Shown here: positions 1 through 6,942 of the stretch, piece after piece
Layout: every line of letters starts with the position of its first letter
Position numbering within the stretch: position 1 is the first letter of the stretch
NCBI GenBank assembly: GCA_002729015.1
Contig: PBVO01000050.1
Location: forward strand, 55,939-64,152
Reading direction: 5' to 3'
Length of the DNA: 8,214 bases
Origin: Candidatus Poribacteria bacterium
GTDB taxonomy: Bacteria; Poribacteria; WGA-4E; UBA9662
Position numbers and translations under genes: made by a program
Notes under the pieces: generated by a model
What the model was told of the DNA's origin: nothing
The model's database searches: none
Seen by the model: only the letters and a program-made list of their open reading frames with translations

Positions 1-164
1 GTTAATATTGCGCTGGTGGCAAAAATAGTACTACCGAATATTAGTTGTAATTGCCTGGCCCAAGTGACCTGATATATTAATCCGCTAGCACCAGAAAAGA
101 AGAAGATAACTCCAAATAGACTCAGGCGACGAGTCGAAGTTGAGAGTAATTTATGGTTTGACAC
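1..164 (-). CDS. Spermidine-synthase-like multi-pass membrane protein, N-terminal fragment
   Basis: This is the first 54 codons of a gene that runs off the left edge. The translation contains the hydrophobic run LFGVIFFFSGASGLIYQVTW followed by RQLQLIFGSTIFATSAIL. The pattern F-x-SGxxGLIYxVxWxRxLxxxFGST is the hallmark first-helix and loop motif of bacterial membrane proteins annotated as spermidine-synthase-like or fused MFS/spermidine synthase. These usually carry several membrane helices and often a C-terminal methyltransferase-fold domain, which is not visible here. The proposed start is GTG at 162-164; the frame has no ATG or TTG nearby, and a weak AGG lies 12 nt upstream (177-179), so the start is uncertain. 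The N-terminus is basic and Ser/Thr-rich (SNHKLLSTSTRR), as expected before a first inner-membrane helix. It begins 25 nt after the PmoA-family stop codon, in the same orientation, so it may be co-transcribed. Catalytic activity cannot be judged from this fragment. Confidence 0.8.
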   Translation of the reverse strand, partial: MSNHKLLSTSTRRLSLFGVIFFFSGASGLIYQVTWARQLQLIFGSTIFATSAIL

Positions 165-189
165 GATGGAATAGGACCTGATGTTCTTA

Positions 190-1101
190 TTACGACTTCC
201 GACCGCCACCACTTATGGTTACAGGTGGAATATCAGAAGGTTTTGAACAACCAACGAATTGATCCCAGTTAGCTTGTACCTGATCTATAGAATTCAATTC
301 GCCTTCACCAATTAGGAATCGGTAATTAATAGTAAGAGTCGCTCCATCTGCTATAGGGGAAACAAAGAAAGCTCCAAATCGTCCGTAATCTCGGTAGGCC
401 GAGAATTTTGTTTCTTTAGGGTTACCTAGGTGATTAAGCTGAACAATTGTATACCTTTTCCCATTCAGTGTATAGGTTTCGGAAACCCATGGATAATCGA
501 TATCTACTCTTGGATCGGCCTTCACTTGAGGGAAGGTGTAGGTCGTATCTTCTAATATTAACTCGTCTGCAGGTCGGTACTGTACTCCAGCATGTTCTGG
601 ATCCCCATTTAAAACTAGGTTCCCGGCTACGGCTGTTAGTTTGGACTGGAAATCGATCTGCAATCGAAAGTCATCCTCAGATGGTTGACTAAAAGTCATA
701 TGTCGATCTTCTCGAAGAATAGGCTGTTGCTTTTCGTCATTCCAGTCGGTATTTGAGATTAAAATAGCAGAATCTTGCGTTGCTGTTTTCTCAGCGAATT
801 TACGATGAATAATCTCTCCATCTGTCATGTGCCAGCGGTCATAAGATTGGTTCTTATACTCAATTTTGTTCCAGCCGATGAAAATACCACGATGATGAGT
901 GAAATGTCCACCAGCTCCTTTGGTAATTGGTGCTGTACCCTCTGTGTTGAATACATGAAGATAAGGCTTATAAGTCTGTTGTAAACGTTCTTTAGTTGAA
1001 TTATCGTATGCGTACATGTATCGACTGACAATCGTATCATCTTGTAGAATGTCGATATATTGATTTTGTTCATCCCTTAGGGTAAACCCATTAGTGCTCA
1101 T
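190..1101 (-). CDS. PmoA-family (DUF6807) protein
   Basis: A complete 303-residue protein of the family labelled 'methane oxygenase PmoA' or DUF6807. Despite that label the family is not the membrane subunit of particulate methane monooxygenase, and its biochemical role is unknown to me. Recognition rests on KPYLHVFNTEG (residues 45-55), the His-rich GGHFTHHRGIFIGWN (64-78), which matches the family's usual DHPHH(R/H)G-x-x-x-GW segment, and GDPEHAGVQYRPADE (166-180). In the first His motif the common D-H-P-H-H is here H-F-T-H-H, so the histidines are largely kept. No signal peptide or membrane helix is visible, so the protein is predicted to be cytoplasmic. The C-terminus is a short Gly/Pro-rich tail. 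The ATG start is well supported by a strong ribosome binding site 5 nt upstream. It lies 61 nt after the TPR gene and 25 nt before the spermidine-synthase-like gene. Such proteins are common in Planctomycetes, Verrucomicrobia and related lineages, often near sugar-metabolism genes, but no such neighbours are seen here. Confidence 0.85.
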   Translation of the reverse strand: MSTNGFTLRDEQNQYIDILQDDTIVSRYMYAYDNSTKERLQQTYKPYLHVFNTEGTAPITKGAGGHFTHHRGIFIGWNKIEYKNQSYDRWHMTDGEIIHRKFAEKTATQDSAILISNTDWNDEKQQPILREDRHMTFSQPSEDDFRLQIDFQSKLTAVAGNLVLNGDPEHAGVQYRPADELILEDTTYTFPQVKADPRVDIDYPWVSETYTLNGKRYTIVQLNHLGNPKETKFSAYRDYGRFGAFFVSPIADGATLTINYRFLIGEGELNSIDQVQANWDQFVGCSKPSDIPPVTISGGGRKS

Positions 1102-1106
1102 TTTTT

Positions 1107-1113
1107 CTCCTTT
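1107..1113 (-). promoter_or_regulatory. Ribosome binding site of the PmoA-family gene
   Basis: On the minus strand the sequence reads AAAGGAG, then five A residues, then the ATG at 1099-1101. This is a near-perfect Shine-Dalgarno sequence at ordinary spacing and fixes the start. It is the only strong ribosome binding site in the window; the TPR, helicase and small membrane protein genes have weak ones or none that I can see. Confidence 0.85.
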
Positions 1114-1162
1114 AATGACGTATAGTTATCTAGATCCAGCATTCATAACAAGAGAGGCTACG

Positions 1163-2593
1163 CTAATCAATATCTTTTGGCTGAGTATTTGCTGAACGAA
1201 CAGTTTTGAGTTGGTCCAGATATTTTTTGTTTTCTGGTTCAGAGGTTAGCAAGCTAACCAATAATGATTCCGCTTCATCATATCGACCTTGTGCGTAGTA
1301 AACGAAAGATAACTGTTCTACGTCTTCAGCTTGTCCCCTGGCCTCAACTCGATCAGTCGCTGTTTTCTCAGCAATCTTCAGATGTTTACTTGCAACCTCA
1401 AAGTTTTTTTGTTCCTTGTGTAATAAGCCCAGCATTACTCGTATCTCAATAGCTTTTGGGAAGTGTTCAATGGCTTTTTGATAAACCTTAGTTGCTTTGT
1501 GCAAAAGTTTTTGTTGGATATAAAAATCAGCGAGCCGACTGTAAGCCGGTAAAAAATCAGCGGAGACTTGTAAGGCTTTTTCATATGATTTTTGGGCGAG
1601 TTCAGTTTTGTTGTATCTAACGTAGAGGTCCCCCAGGTACAAATAACCCTTAGGCTCGTTCGGGTGTTTTTCCAAATAAGCCTGTGTTTCGGATAATTCT
1701 TGCTGCAGTTCTTGTAGTTGTTTAGCTTTCTGGTATGCAGCTTTAGCTTGTCCCTTTTGTCCCATTCGGGCGTAACATTGGGCTAAATTGTAATAAATCG
1801 TTGAGTCATCTGGGTTATTTGTTAAAGCTTCTCGGTAGGTAGTAACCGCCAGCTCAAATTGTTTCTCTTGTTGATAAGCAAACCCAAGCTCAAATTGAGC
1901 ATTGGCGTGTTTAGGTTCCTGTCTTAAAATGAATTTAAGATCTTTAATTGCTAACTCGGTTTTGCCTTGTTTAACATATACAACTGCCCTATTGTAACGA
2001 GCTATTATGTGTTTTGGATCAATACTGACGACTTTTGCAATAGGGGGTAAAGCTGAGTTAAGTTTACCGATGGCAATTAGACTACTAGCCAATCCAACGT
2101 TAGCTGATAGGTGATTAGGTAGTTCTACCAAGATACTCCGATATTGATCAGCTGCTTGATCGTAGCATTCAGCATGCCATAAAATATCAGCATAGTTTAA
2201 TTGGAGAGGTGTGTCTTTTGGAAACAGTCGGCTGGCACGTCGCGCATACTCGATAGCTTTCTGATGCAGATTTTGGTCAGATAAAATAACGCTTAAATCA
2301 GCATACGCAGAAATAAAGTCAGGATCAATTTCGATGGCCCTTTTGTAACAGATGATCGCTTCTTCGTTTCGGCCATCCATCCATAGTGTTAACCCTAGAC
2401 CACGAATGGCTTTAGCCGAGGTAGCATCTTTATCTAAAATAGACTTGTAAATACCAAAGGCTCGGTTCAAATCCTTGTTAGCTAATGCTAGTTTAGCTTC
2501 CTGAAACAGGTCATTTTCGGCTGCTAAAAAAACAGAAAAAGCTAAACTGATGAATCCAAAAAAGCAAACTTGAACGAATTTGTTTTTTATCAC
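1163..2593 (-). CDS. Secreted tetratricopeptide-repeat (TPR) protein
   Basis: A 476-residue protein made almost entirely of TPR repeats, which form a superhelical protein-binding scaffold. The N-terminus MIKNK is followed by a hydrophobic segment (about residues 6-23) ending VFLAAEN, a plausible Sec signal peptide cleaved after Ala24 or Ala25, so the repeats should lie in the periplasm or outside the cell. About twelve 34-residue units can be traced: residues 26-297 hold eight, 313-414 three more, and 424-457 a last one. The units carry the usual small residues and the Ala/Pro ending (for example AIEIDPDF, EHFPKAIE). A Gln/Glu-rich, probably helical linker (291-312) separates the two repeat blocks. 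The start is GTG (2591-2593); the frame is closed by a stop 9 nt further upstream, and the ribosome binding site is weak. It begins 31 nt after the helicase stop, so co-transcription is likely. The ligand is unknown, and nothing ties it to DNA repair. Confidence 0.88.
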   Translation of the reverse strand: MIKNKFVQVCFFGFISLAFSVFLAAENDLFQEAKLALANKDLNRAFGIYKSILDKDATSAKAIRGLGLTLWMDGRNEEAIICYKRAIEIDPDFISAYADLSVILSDQNLHQKAIEYARRASRLFPKDTPLQLNYADILWHAECYDQAADQYRSILVELPNHLSANVGLASSLIAIGKLNSALPPIAKVVSIDPKHIIARYNRAVVYVKQGKTELAIKDLKFILRQEPKHANAQFELGFAYQQEKQFELAVTTYREALTNNPDDSTIYYNLAQCYARMGQKGQAKAAYQKAKQLQELQQELSETQAYLEKHPNEPKGYLYLGDLYVRYNKTELAQKSYEKALQVSADFLPAYSRLADFYIQQKLLHKATKVYQKAIEHFPKAIEIRVMLGLLHKEQKNFEVASKHLKIAEKTATDRVEARGQAEDVEQLSFVYYAQGRYDEAESLLVSLLTSEPENKKYLDQLKTVRSANTQPKDID

Positions 2594-2624
2594 TACGATC
2601 TTTTAATCGGCAGTCTCATACTGA

Positions 2625-5600
2625 TTATATCGAATTCATAAGACAATTTCCGGAAAGATGGTAAGGGCAATTTGGACAATGATTATGATTTTGGTTAAGA
2701 TCAGAAAAATCAAGTTGGTCTATATGACAAACCCATTTTTTTTCGAGATTTTTCAATTGAAGTTGAGAAAAATTTTTCACTTCCACTTCACCTGTTTTCG
2801 TGAAGAATAGGGTAGTAGATACGTTATGTTGTTCGGGATATAGCTTATGTAAGCAGATTGCGTACAGCTCCATTTGAAGCTGATTATAGCATAAATGATC
2901 TATTGACTCACTCAGATCAGGAGCTAACTCTAAGGCATCTATTTTGTATTGTATTATCGACCAAAAACCGTTGGTCTTTTTATATAGCCGATCGAACATT
3001 CCATGGACAATGTACGAACCGATTTTTGCCTGAATTGGCATTTTAGTCTTGGCATTTTGAGCGTCTAGGACGGCCTTACCAATTTCCGACTTAGTAAATG
3101 TTTCGAGATGTAACCAGACATTGGAGGGCAACTGATTTTGTAAAATCTCAATATCTCTTAAGCTTCGTAGTTGTGAGAATGCTTTTTGTACTTGATTTTC
3201 GAAACCGGTTTCATTTTTTAAAATATTCGCTGAATCAACCGAAAAATCAGTCAAATCAGAACCGATTACATGATGCCGCAAATAAAATTTGGTTTCGCAT
3301 TGAGCTAAAGTTGCTAGTGCAGAAACAGTGTAAAACCGTTCTTCAGATTCTGTTACAACAGGTTCTAGATCGATTTCGCTCTGAGTTAAATCAACTAACG
3401 TATGTACTAATCCGGTTTCTGGGTTTGTCGTCTCCAAATCGATGTGTTTTGTGAATTGAATAGGTAGTTCAAACTGATGATCTCTGCCTTCAAGGTCGGT
3501 TACAGTAACTGGCCAAACCTTTGTAAAATCAGTTGGTGTCTCGTGCAGGTCGAGAGCATCAAAAAGCCAATTCAAATAGTTAAGCGAATTAGAATTTTTC
3601 TGAGATGTACCTGCTAAAATCAGCCTATCCCTAGCACGAGTCACAGCCACATAAAAAAGCCTTTTTTCTTCCGCAATCATTCTAGCAGTTGCTTTCTTTT
3701 TCATCAAATTCAAAATCGCTGGGGTTAAATTATCTTCTGAGTAAAATTCACTTTTACTATCTTTACTGGAAACGTCAAAACCAATACCGTATTCCGCATG
3801 AAAGTAGGGTTCATTTTCTGGTCGAAGTCGGCGGCTCAGATGTGGTAAAAAAACCACAGGGAACTCTAATCCTTTGGAAGCATGAATAGTCATAATCTGC
3901 ACTCGGTCCAAGTCATTGTCTGTTTTGGCCTGTTCTTCTTGGTTTTCCGTATCCATTAGTAAGTCTAATTGGTGCAAAAAGCTCGATAAACTGGCATTGT
4001 CATTTTTATCAAACTCACGTGCGATTTGTAGTAATTTCTGGTAGTTCGCCCATTTTTGCTCACCTTGCCTGCCAACTGATAAAACACCAATCATTCCCGT
4101 TTCATTGACAATTCTGCGTATTAAGGTAGATATTGGTACTCGATGACAAATAGATAGGTGGCTCTTTAGGATCTTGGAAACATAGTTAAGGGTATTAGAA
4201 GAAGCAATTTCAGATTGGTAAACTAGAAACTTGTTCCAAAATTCCTCTACATTTTCAACCTGTGAGATAGAAAACAAGTCCCCATCAGACAAACCAAAAA
4301 ATGGAGAACGCAAAATGCCGACCAAAGCCAAGCTATTAGTTGGGTCTTCTAGAAAATGAAGATAATTGACTAGGTCATATATCTCTTGCCGTTGATAAAA
4401 TCCGATGCCACCGGTGATCTGATAGGGTACAGATTCTTCTAACAAGGCATTTTCAATATCAGGTAGATGAGTACGGCTCCGAATAATAATGGCGATATCT
4501 TTGTAACCGATTGGCTGACGACAATCTCGGTCTGCCTTCTCTTGTGCAACGAGTATTCCTGTGGCAATCAAATGACGGATTCGTCTTGCAATTAATCGGT
4601 TCTCGTCTAGTATTTCAGCTTCATCTTCATTTCGTTTGTTAGCTCCGATTAATACCTCAATTTTCCCTTCTAAGCTACTCTTTCGTCCCCAAACAAGTGG
4701 CTGATAAGGCATTTCTGGATGTCCCTTCATCAGATAGGAAAAGACCAAATTAACAAACCCAACCAAATTCCGAGTTAATCGAAAGTTGTCAACTAAAGAC
4801 AATTGGCCAGATTTTTCCTTTTTGGTGGCAGGTAAATATTGTGTGGTAACTGATTGCAAATCACGCCATACGAAATTACGGTTGAGCTTTTTTTGAAAAT
4901 CACCCAAAGCCCCGGTGGTCTGATTGAACACGCTGACGTCGGCACCTCGAAACCCATAGATACTTTGTTTAGGGTCCCCAACTATGAATAAATTACCTGA
5001 CTGAAAGTTATCTGAAAGTAGACCCAATATCTCAAACTGAATTTGGTTAGTATCCTGATATTCATCGACCATAATGTATTGGTAACGCTGCTGCAATTGT
5101 TTTCGAATCGAGCGGTTATTTCTCAGGAGATTGCGAAAGTAAATTTGTAAATCAGAGAAATCCAGCGAGTACTTTTGTTTTTTCTGAAGTTCATATTGAA
5201 ACTCAGTCTGCCGGAAAAGATTAAGCAAAGAACGAATGATTTTTATCAAAAACTGATCAGTTTCATTGGTACAAAACAACATGTTGATGACTTTAGCTGC
5301 AACTTCCACTTGTTCAATCAAAAGCTCTAATTCACTGTTTTGGGCAGCTACTCCTAAAAAATCTCGTTTGGAAATACTACCGGATCTAGTCAATATAGAG
5401 TGGCTGGCAGTACGGAGTTGTTCTAATCTCAACCTAGTATCTAATGACAATTCTGAGATAATCTCTTTTACTCGGTTAGCTTTTTTGCCAGTTGTATATT
5501 TTGTTAATTGTTCTAAATCGTCAATAAATTTTTGTATGTCAACTTGACAGAAAATTTCATTGTCTATTGCAGTTTGCCATCGCTCGATAATTTGACTGTC

Positions 5601-6179
5601 ATCTGGGCAAGTCTCGTAGAGATTGATGATCTGCCCCATGATGTTTAATTGTTCAAAGCAGCGCAGAAGCATGGTTTCTAATTTTGAACGACCCAAATTC
5701 CGAAGCAGTACAGCCAAATCCTTACGATTGTGATTCTTTTTTGGATCCTCTGCTATTTCAGCCATTCGAGTTTGAATGGCCTCACTCAACATTTTTCGCT
5801 GTTCAAAAGGTTCAATTACAGTAAAACCAACGGGTACACCCGACTCAGTAGGGAACTCTTGTAGTATACGAGAACAAAATGAATGGATAGTTGAAATGTT
5901 TGACTGATTTATTTCTGATTTTATCTGTTCTAAGCCAATCGGCGCCAAGCCTTCAGCCAAATAGCTATCAATCTGATGTTTGATCCGGTTTTTGAGTTCT
6001 GCTGCTGATTTTTCGGTAAAGGTAATAGCAACAATATTCGATGTTTTTGCCGATGTCTCCAATAAGACACGCAAATATCGACTAACTAATACCGCCGTCT
6101 TTCCAGAACCAGCTCCAGAACTAAGACTGATGTGGCGGCTAAAGTCGTGCGCCTTCTTCTGGTTGGTTGTAAAAAGCAT
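2625..6179 (-). CDS. UvrD/AddA-type helicase with RecB-like C-terminal nuclease-fold domain
   Basis: An 1184-residue superfamily 1A DNA helicase, close to the usual length of AddA. All helicase motifs are present: Q motif TTNQKKA (4-10), Walker A GAGSGKT (22-28), Ia AITFTEKSAAE (51-61), Ic STIHSFC (96-102), Walker B VDEYQDT (371-377), III VGDPKQSIYGFRG (400-412), IV DNFR (464-467), V MTIHASKGLEFP (763-774) and VI YVAVTRARDR (843-852). It should therefore bind ATP and unwind or translocate on DNA, as in double-strand-break processing. Residues 945-1184 resemble the RecB/AddB PD-(D/E)XK domain: FDRL (1062-1065), IQYK (1076-1079), and four cysteines at 961, 1168, 1171 and 1179 placed like an AddB/Cas4-type 4Fe-4S staple. 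The acidic residue of the D/E-X-K motif is Gln1077, and no candidate catalytic His is evident around 984-1000, so nuclease activity is doubtful. Cysteine-staple cores are typical of AddB rather than AddA. No AddB or RecC-like partner is in the window. The ATG start has a weak ribosome binding site; an in-frame stop lies 11 codons further upstream. Confidence 0.93.
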   Translation of the reverse strand: MLFTTNQKKAHDFSRHISLSSGAGSGKTAVLVSRYLRVLLETSAKTSNIVAITFTEKSAAELKNRIKHQIDSYLAEGLAPIGLEQIKSEINQSNISTIHSFCSRILQEFPTESGVPVGFTVIEPFEQRKMLSEAIQTRMAEIAEDPKKNHNRKDLAVLLRNLGRSKLETMLLRCFEQLNIMGQIINLYETCPDDSQIIERWQTAIDNEIFCQVDIQKFIDDLEQLTKYTTGKKANRVKEIISELSLDTRLRLEQLRTASHSILTRSGSISKRDFLGVAAQNSELELLIEQVEVAAKVINMLFCTNETDQFLIKIIRSLLNLFRQTEFQYELQKKQKYSLDFSDLQIYFRNLLRNNRSIRKQLQQRYQYIMVDEYQDTNQIQFEILGLLSDNFQSGNLFIVGDPKQSIYGFRGADVSVFNQTTGALGDFQKKLNRNFVWRDLQSVTTQYLPATKKEKSGQLSLVDNFRLTRNLVGFVNLVFSYLMKGHPEMPYQPLVWGRKSSLEGKIEVLIGANKRNEDEAEILDENRLIARRIRHLIATGILVAQEKADRDCRQPIGYKDIAIIIRSRTHLPDIENALLEESVPYQITGGIGFYQRQEIYDLVNYLHFLEDPTNSLALVGILRSPFFGLSDGDLFSISQVENVEEFWNKFLVYQSEIASSNTLNYVSKILKSHLSICHRVPISTLIRRIVNETGMIGVLSVGRQGEQKWANYQKLLQIAREFDKNDNASLSSFLHQLDLLMDTENQEEQAKTDNDLDRVQIMTIHASKGLEFPVVFLPHLSRRLRPENEPYFHAEYGIGFDVSSKDSKSEFYSEDNLTPAILNLMKKKATARMIAEEKRLFYVAVTRARDRLILAGTSQKNSNSLNYLNWLFDALDLHETPTDFTKVWPVTVTDLEGRDHQFELPIQFTKHIDLETTNPETGLVHTLVDLTQSEIDLEPVVTESEERFYTVSALATLAQCETKFYLRHHVIGSDLTDFSVDSANILKNETGFENQVQKAFSQLRSLRDIEILQNQLPSNVWLHLETFTKSEIGKAVLDAQNAKTKMPIQAKIGSYIVHGMFDRLYKKTNGFWSIIQYKIDALELAPDLSESIDHLCYNQLQMELYAICLHKLYPEQHNVSTTLFFTKTGEVEVKNFSQLQLKNLEKKWVCHIDQLDFSDLNQNHNHCPNCPYHLSGNCLMNSI

Positions 6180-6447
6180 TATAAACTTTGATTGTTTAAA
6201 CTGAGAAGTCAGTAAAAATCATCGATCTTATGAACAATACGATAATACCAACTAGGTGAAGTTATTATGAAGGCTAGTAAGAAACACTCAGCTGTGATTA
6301 AACATTAAAAACAAGGCTTTGAAGATTCACACCTAGGCCAAGTATATCTTCATAACCAAGCAACACACCCGTATGCAGAAAATATAAGTGGGCAGGTCAA
6401 CCGTCTCTATTTGCAAATGTATCGACTATATAAACTCAGTTTCTATC
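6180..6447. other. Intergenic gap of 268 nt; probable helicase leader
   Basis: This is the only sizeable non-coding stretch and the likely site of a promoter for the helicase-led genes. On the minus strand the best but weak match is TTGGTA (6246-6251) and TAAGAT (6225-6230) with a 15-nt spacer, which would give a leader of about 40 nt. A TATACT hexamer (6341-6346) lacks a good upstream partner. No GC-rich hairpin followed by a T-run, as expected of an intrinsic terminator for the small membrane protein gene, is apparent; the short palindrome AAACTCAGTTT (6432-6442) has essentially no loop. The plus strand contains a short reading frame broken by a stop (discussed under findings). No tRNA-like or riboswitch-like fold is evident by eye. 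Confidence 0.4.
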
Positions 6448-6933
6448 TTACATGGTGAAGAGCGTATGACGAGACTCAATGGATTGCCCATCAATATTAC
6501 AAACAATCCACGCTTCAGCCTCTATGCCTTCCATTAGTGGTCGGTCTGCTAATCCGTTTAAACCTAAATCCAATTCTTGATACGGATTCAATTCAGATGG
6601 TAGTGTTGCCCCATAAACGCTGACTTCTAAAGCGTGTATTTCACTGTTTTCCGTAAAGTAGAGAGTGATTTCTTCTAGTGTAACCACTTTTTGATTGTTA
6701 TTTTTGACGATTAGGTCTGCATCTACGCTAATGCCATTGATACCAATTTGAACGTTTTGTAAACTCAACCACATCTTTAGCGGTTCCTTGCGCTTTCTAT
6801 GCTGTTGAGCTACCGTTGGTCCTACTGTTACTATCAGCGCAGCACTGGCGACAACTAAGCAAAATAAGATCACAAAAATTGGAGAATCAGCAAGGTGGTG
6901 TGAAGCCACCTTGGCAATCAGTTTAACAGGCAT
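6448..6933 (-). CDS. Small single-pass membrane protein, unknown function
   Basis: A 161-residue protein that I do not recognise as a named family. It has a short basic N-terminus, one strong membrane helix (about residues 18-42, IFVILFCLVVASAALIVTVG), a cluster of basic residues just after it (HRKRKE, 45-50), and a C-terminal domain of about 110 residues rich in alternating hydrophobic residues, which suggests beta structure. The stretch around 56-95 (LSLQNVQIGING, then DADLIVKNNNQKVVTLEEI) resembles the 'conserved pattern of a beta-sandwich with NNN turn' seen in LEA-2/WHy-type domains, but that is only a visual resemblance. By the positive-inside rule the orientation is ambiguous, because positive charges flank both ends. 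The ATG lies 9 nt after the vWA stop with no clear ribosome binding site, so it is probably translationally coupled to that gene and its product may act with it at the envelope. Confidence 0.75.
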   Translation of the reverse strand: MPVKLIAKVASHHLADSPIFVILFCLVVASAALIVTVGPTVAQQHRKRKEPLKMWLSLQNVQIGINGISVDADLIVKNNNQKVVTLEEITLYFTENSEIHALEVSVYGATLPSELNPYQELDLGLNGLADRPLMEGIEAEAWIVCNIDGQSIESRHTLFTM

Positions 6934-6942
6934 TGGTTTGAT

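Noticed and set aside
190..1101. Methane oxidation function suggested by the family name PmoA
   Set aside because: The sequence is a soluble DUF6807-type protein with no membrane helices, unlike the membrane subunit of particulate methane monooxygenase, and no pmoB or pmoC is nearby.
1102..1162. Possible terminator between the TPR and PmoA-family genes
   Set aside because: No stable hairpin followed by a T-run could be found on the minus strand; the short gap is better explained as a leader with a ribosome binding site.
3098..3454. 118-residue plus-strand open frame inside the helicase gene
   Set aside because: Antisense to the C-terminal region of the helicase, with no recognisable domain; a shadow of the real gene.
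4793..4981. Second minus-strand frame within the helicase gene
   Set aside because: Out-of-frame overlap with the helicase motif III-IV region, whose motifs are clearly coded in the main frame; no evidence of a nested gene.
6378..6402. TTGACC hexamer on the minus strand (6396-6401) considered as a -35 box for the helicase operon
   Set aside because: No acceptable -10 box lies at 16-18 nt spacing; the hexamers at that distance match the consensus poorly.
6198..6442. Inverted 8-base repeat AAACTGAG / CTCAGTTT flanking most of the 268-nt gap, considered as ends of a small mobile element
   Set aside because: Only 8 bases match, with no extension, no flanking target duplication and no internal similarity that I can see; a match this short is expected by chance in a region of this size.
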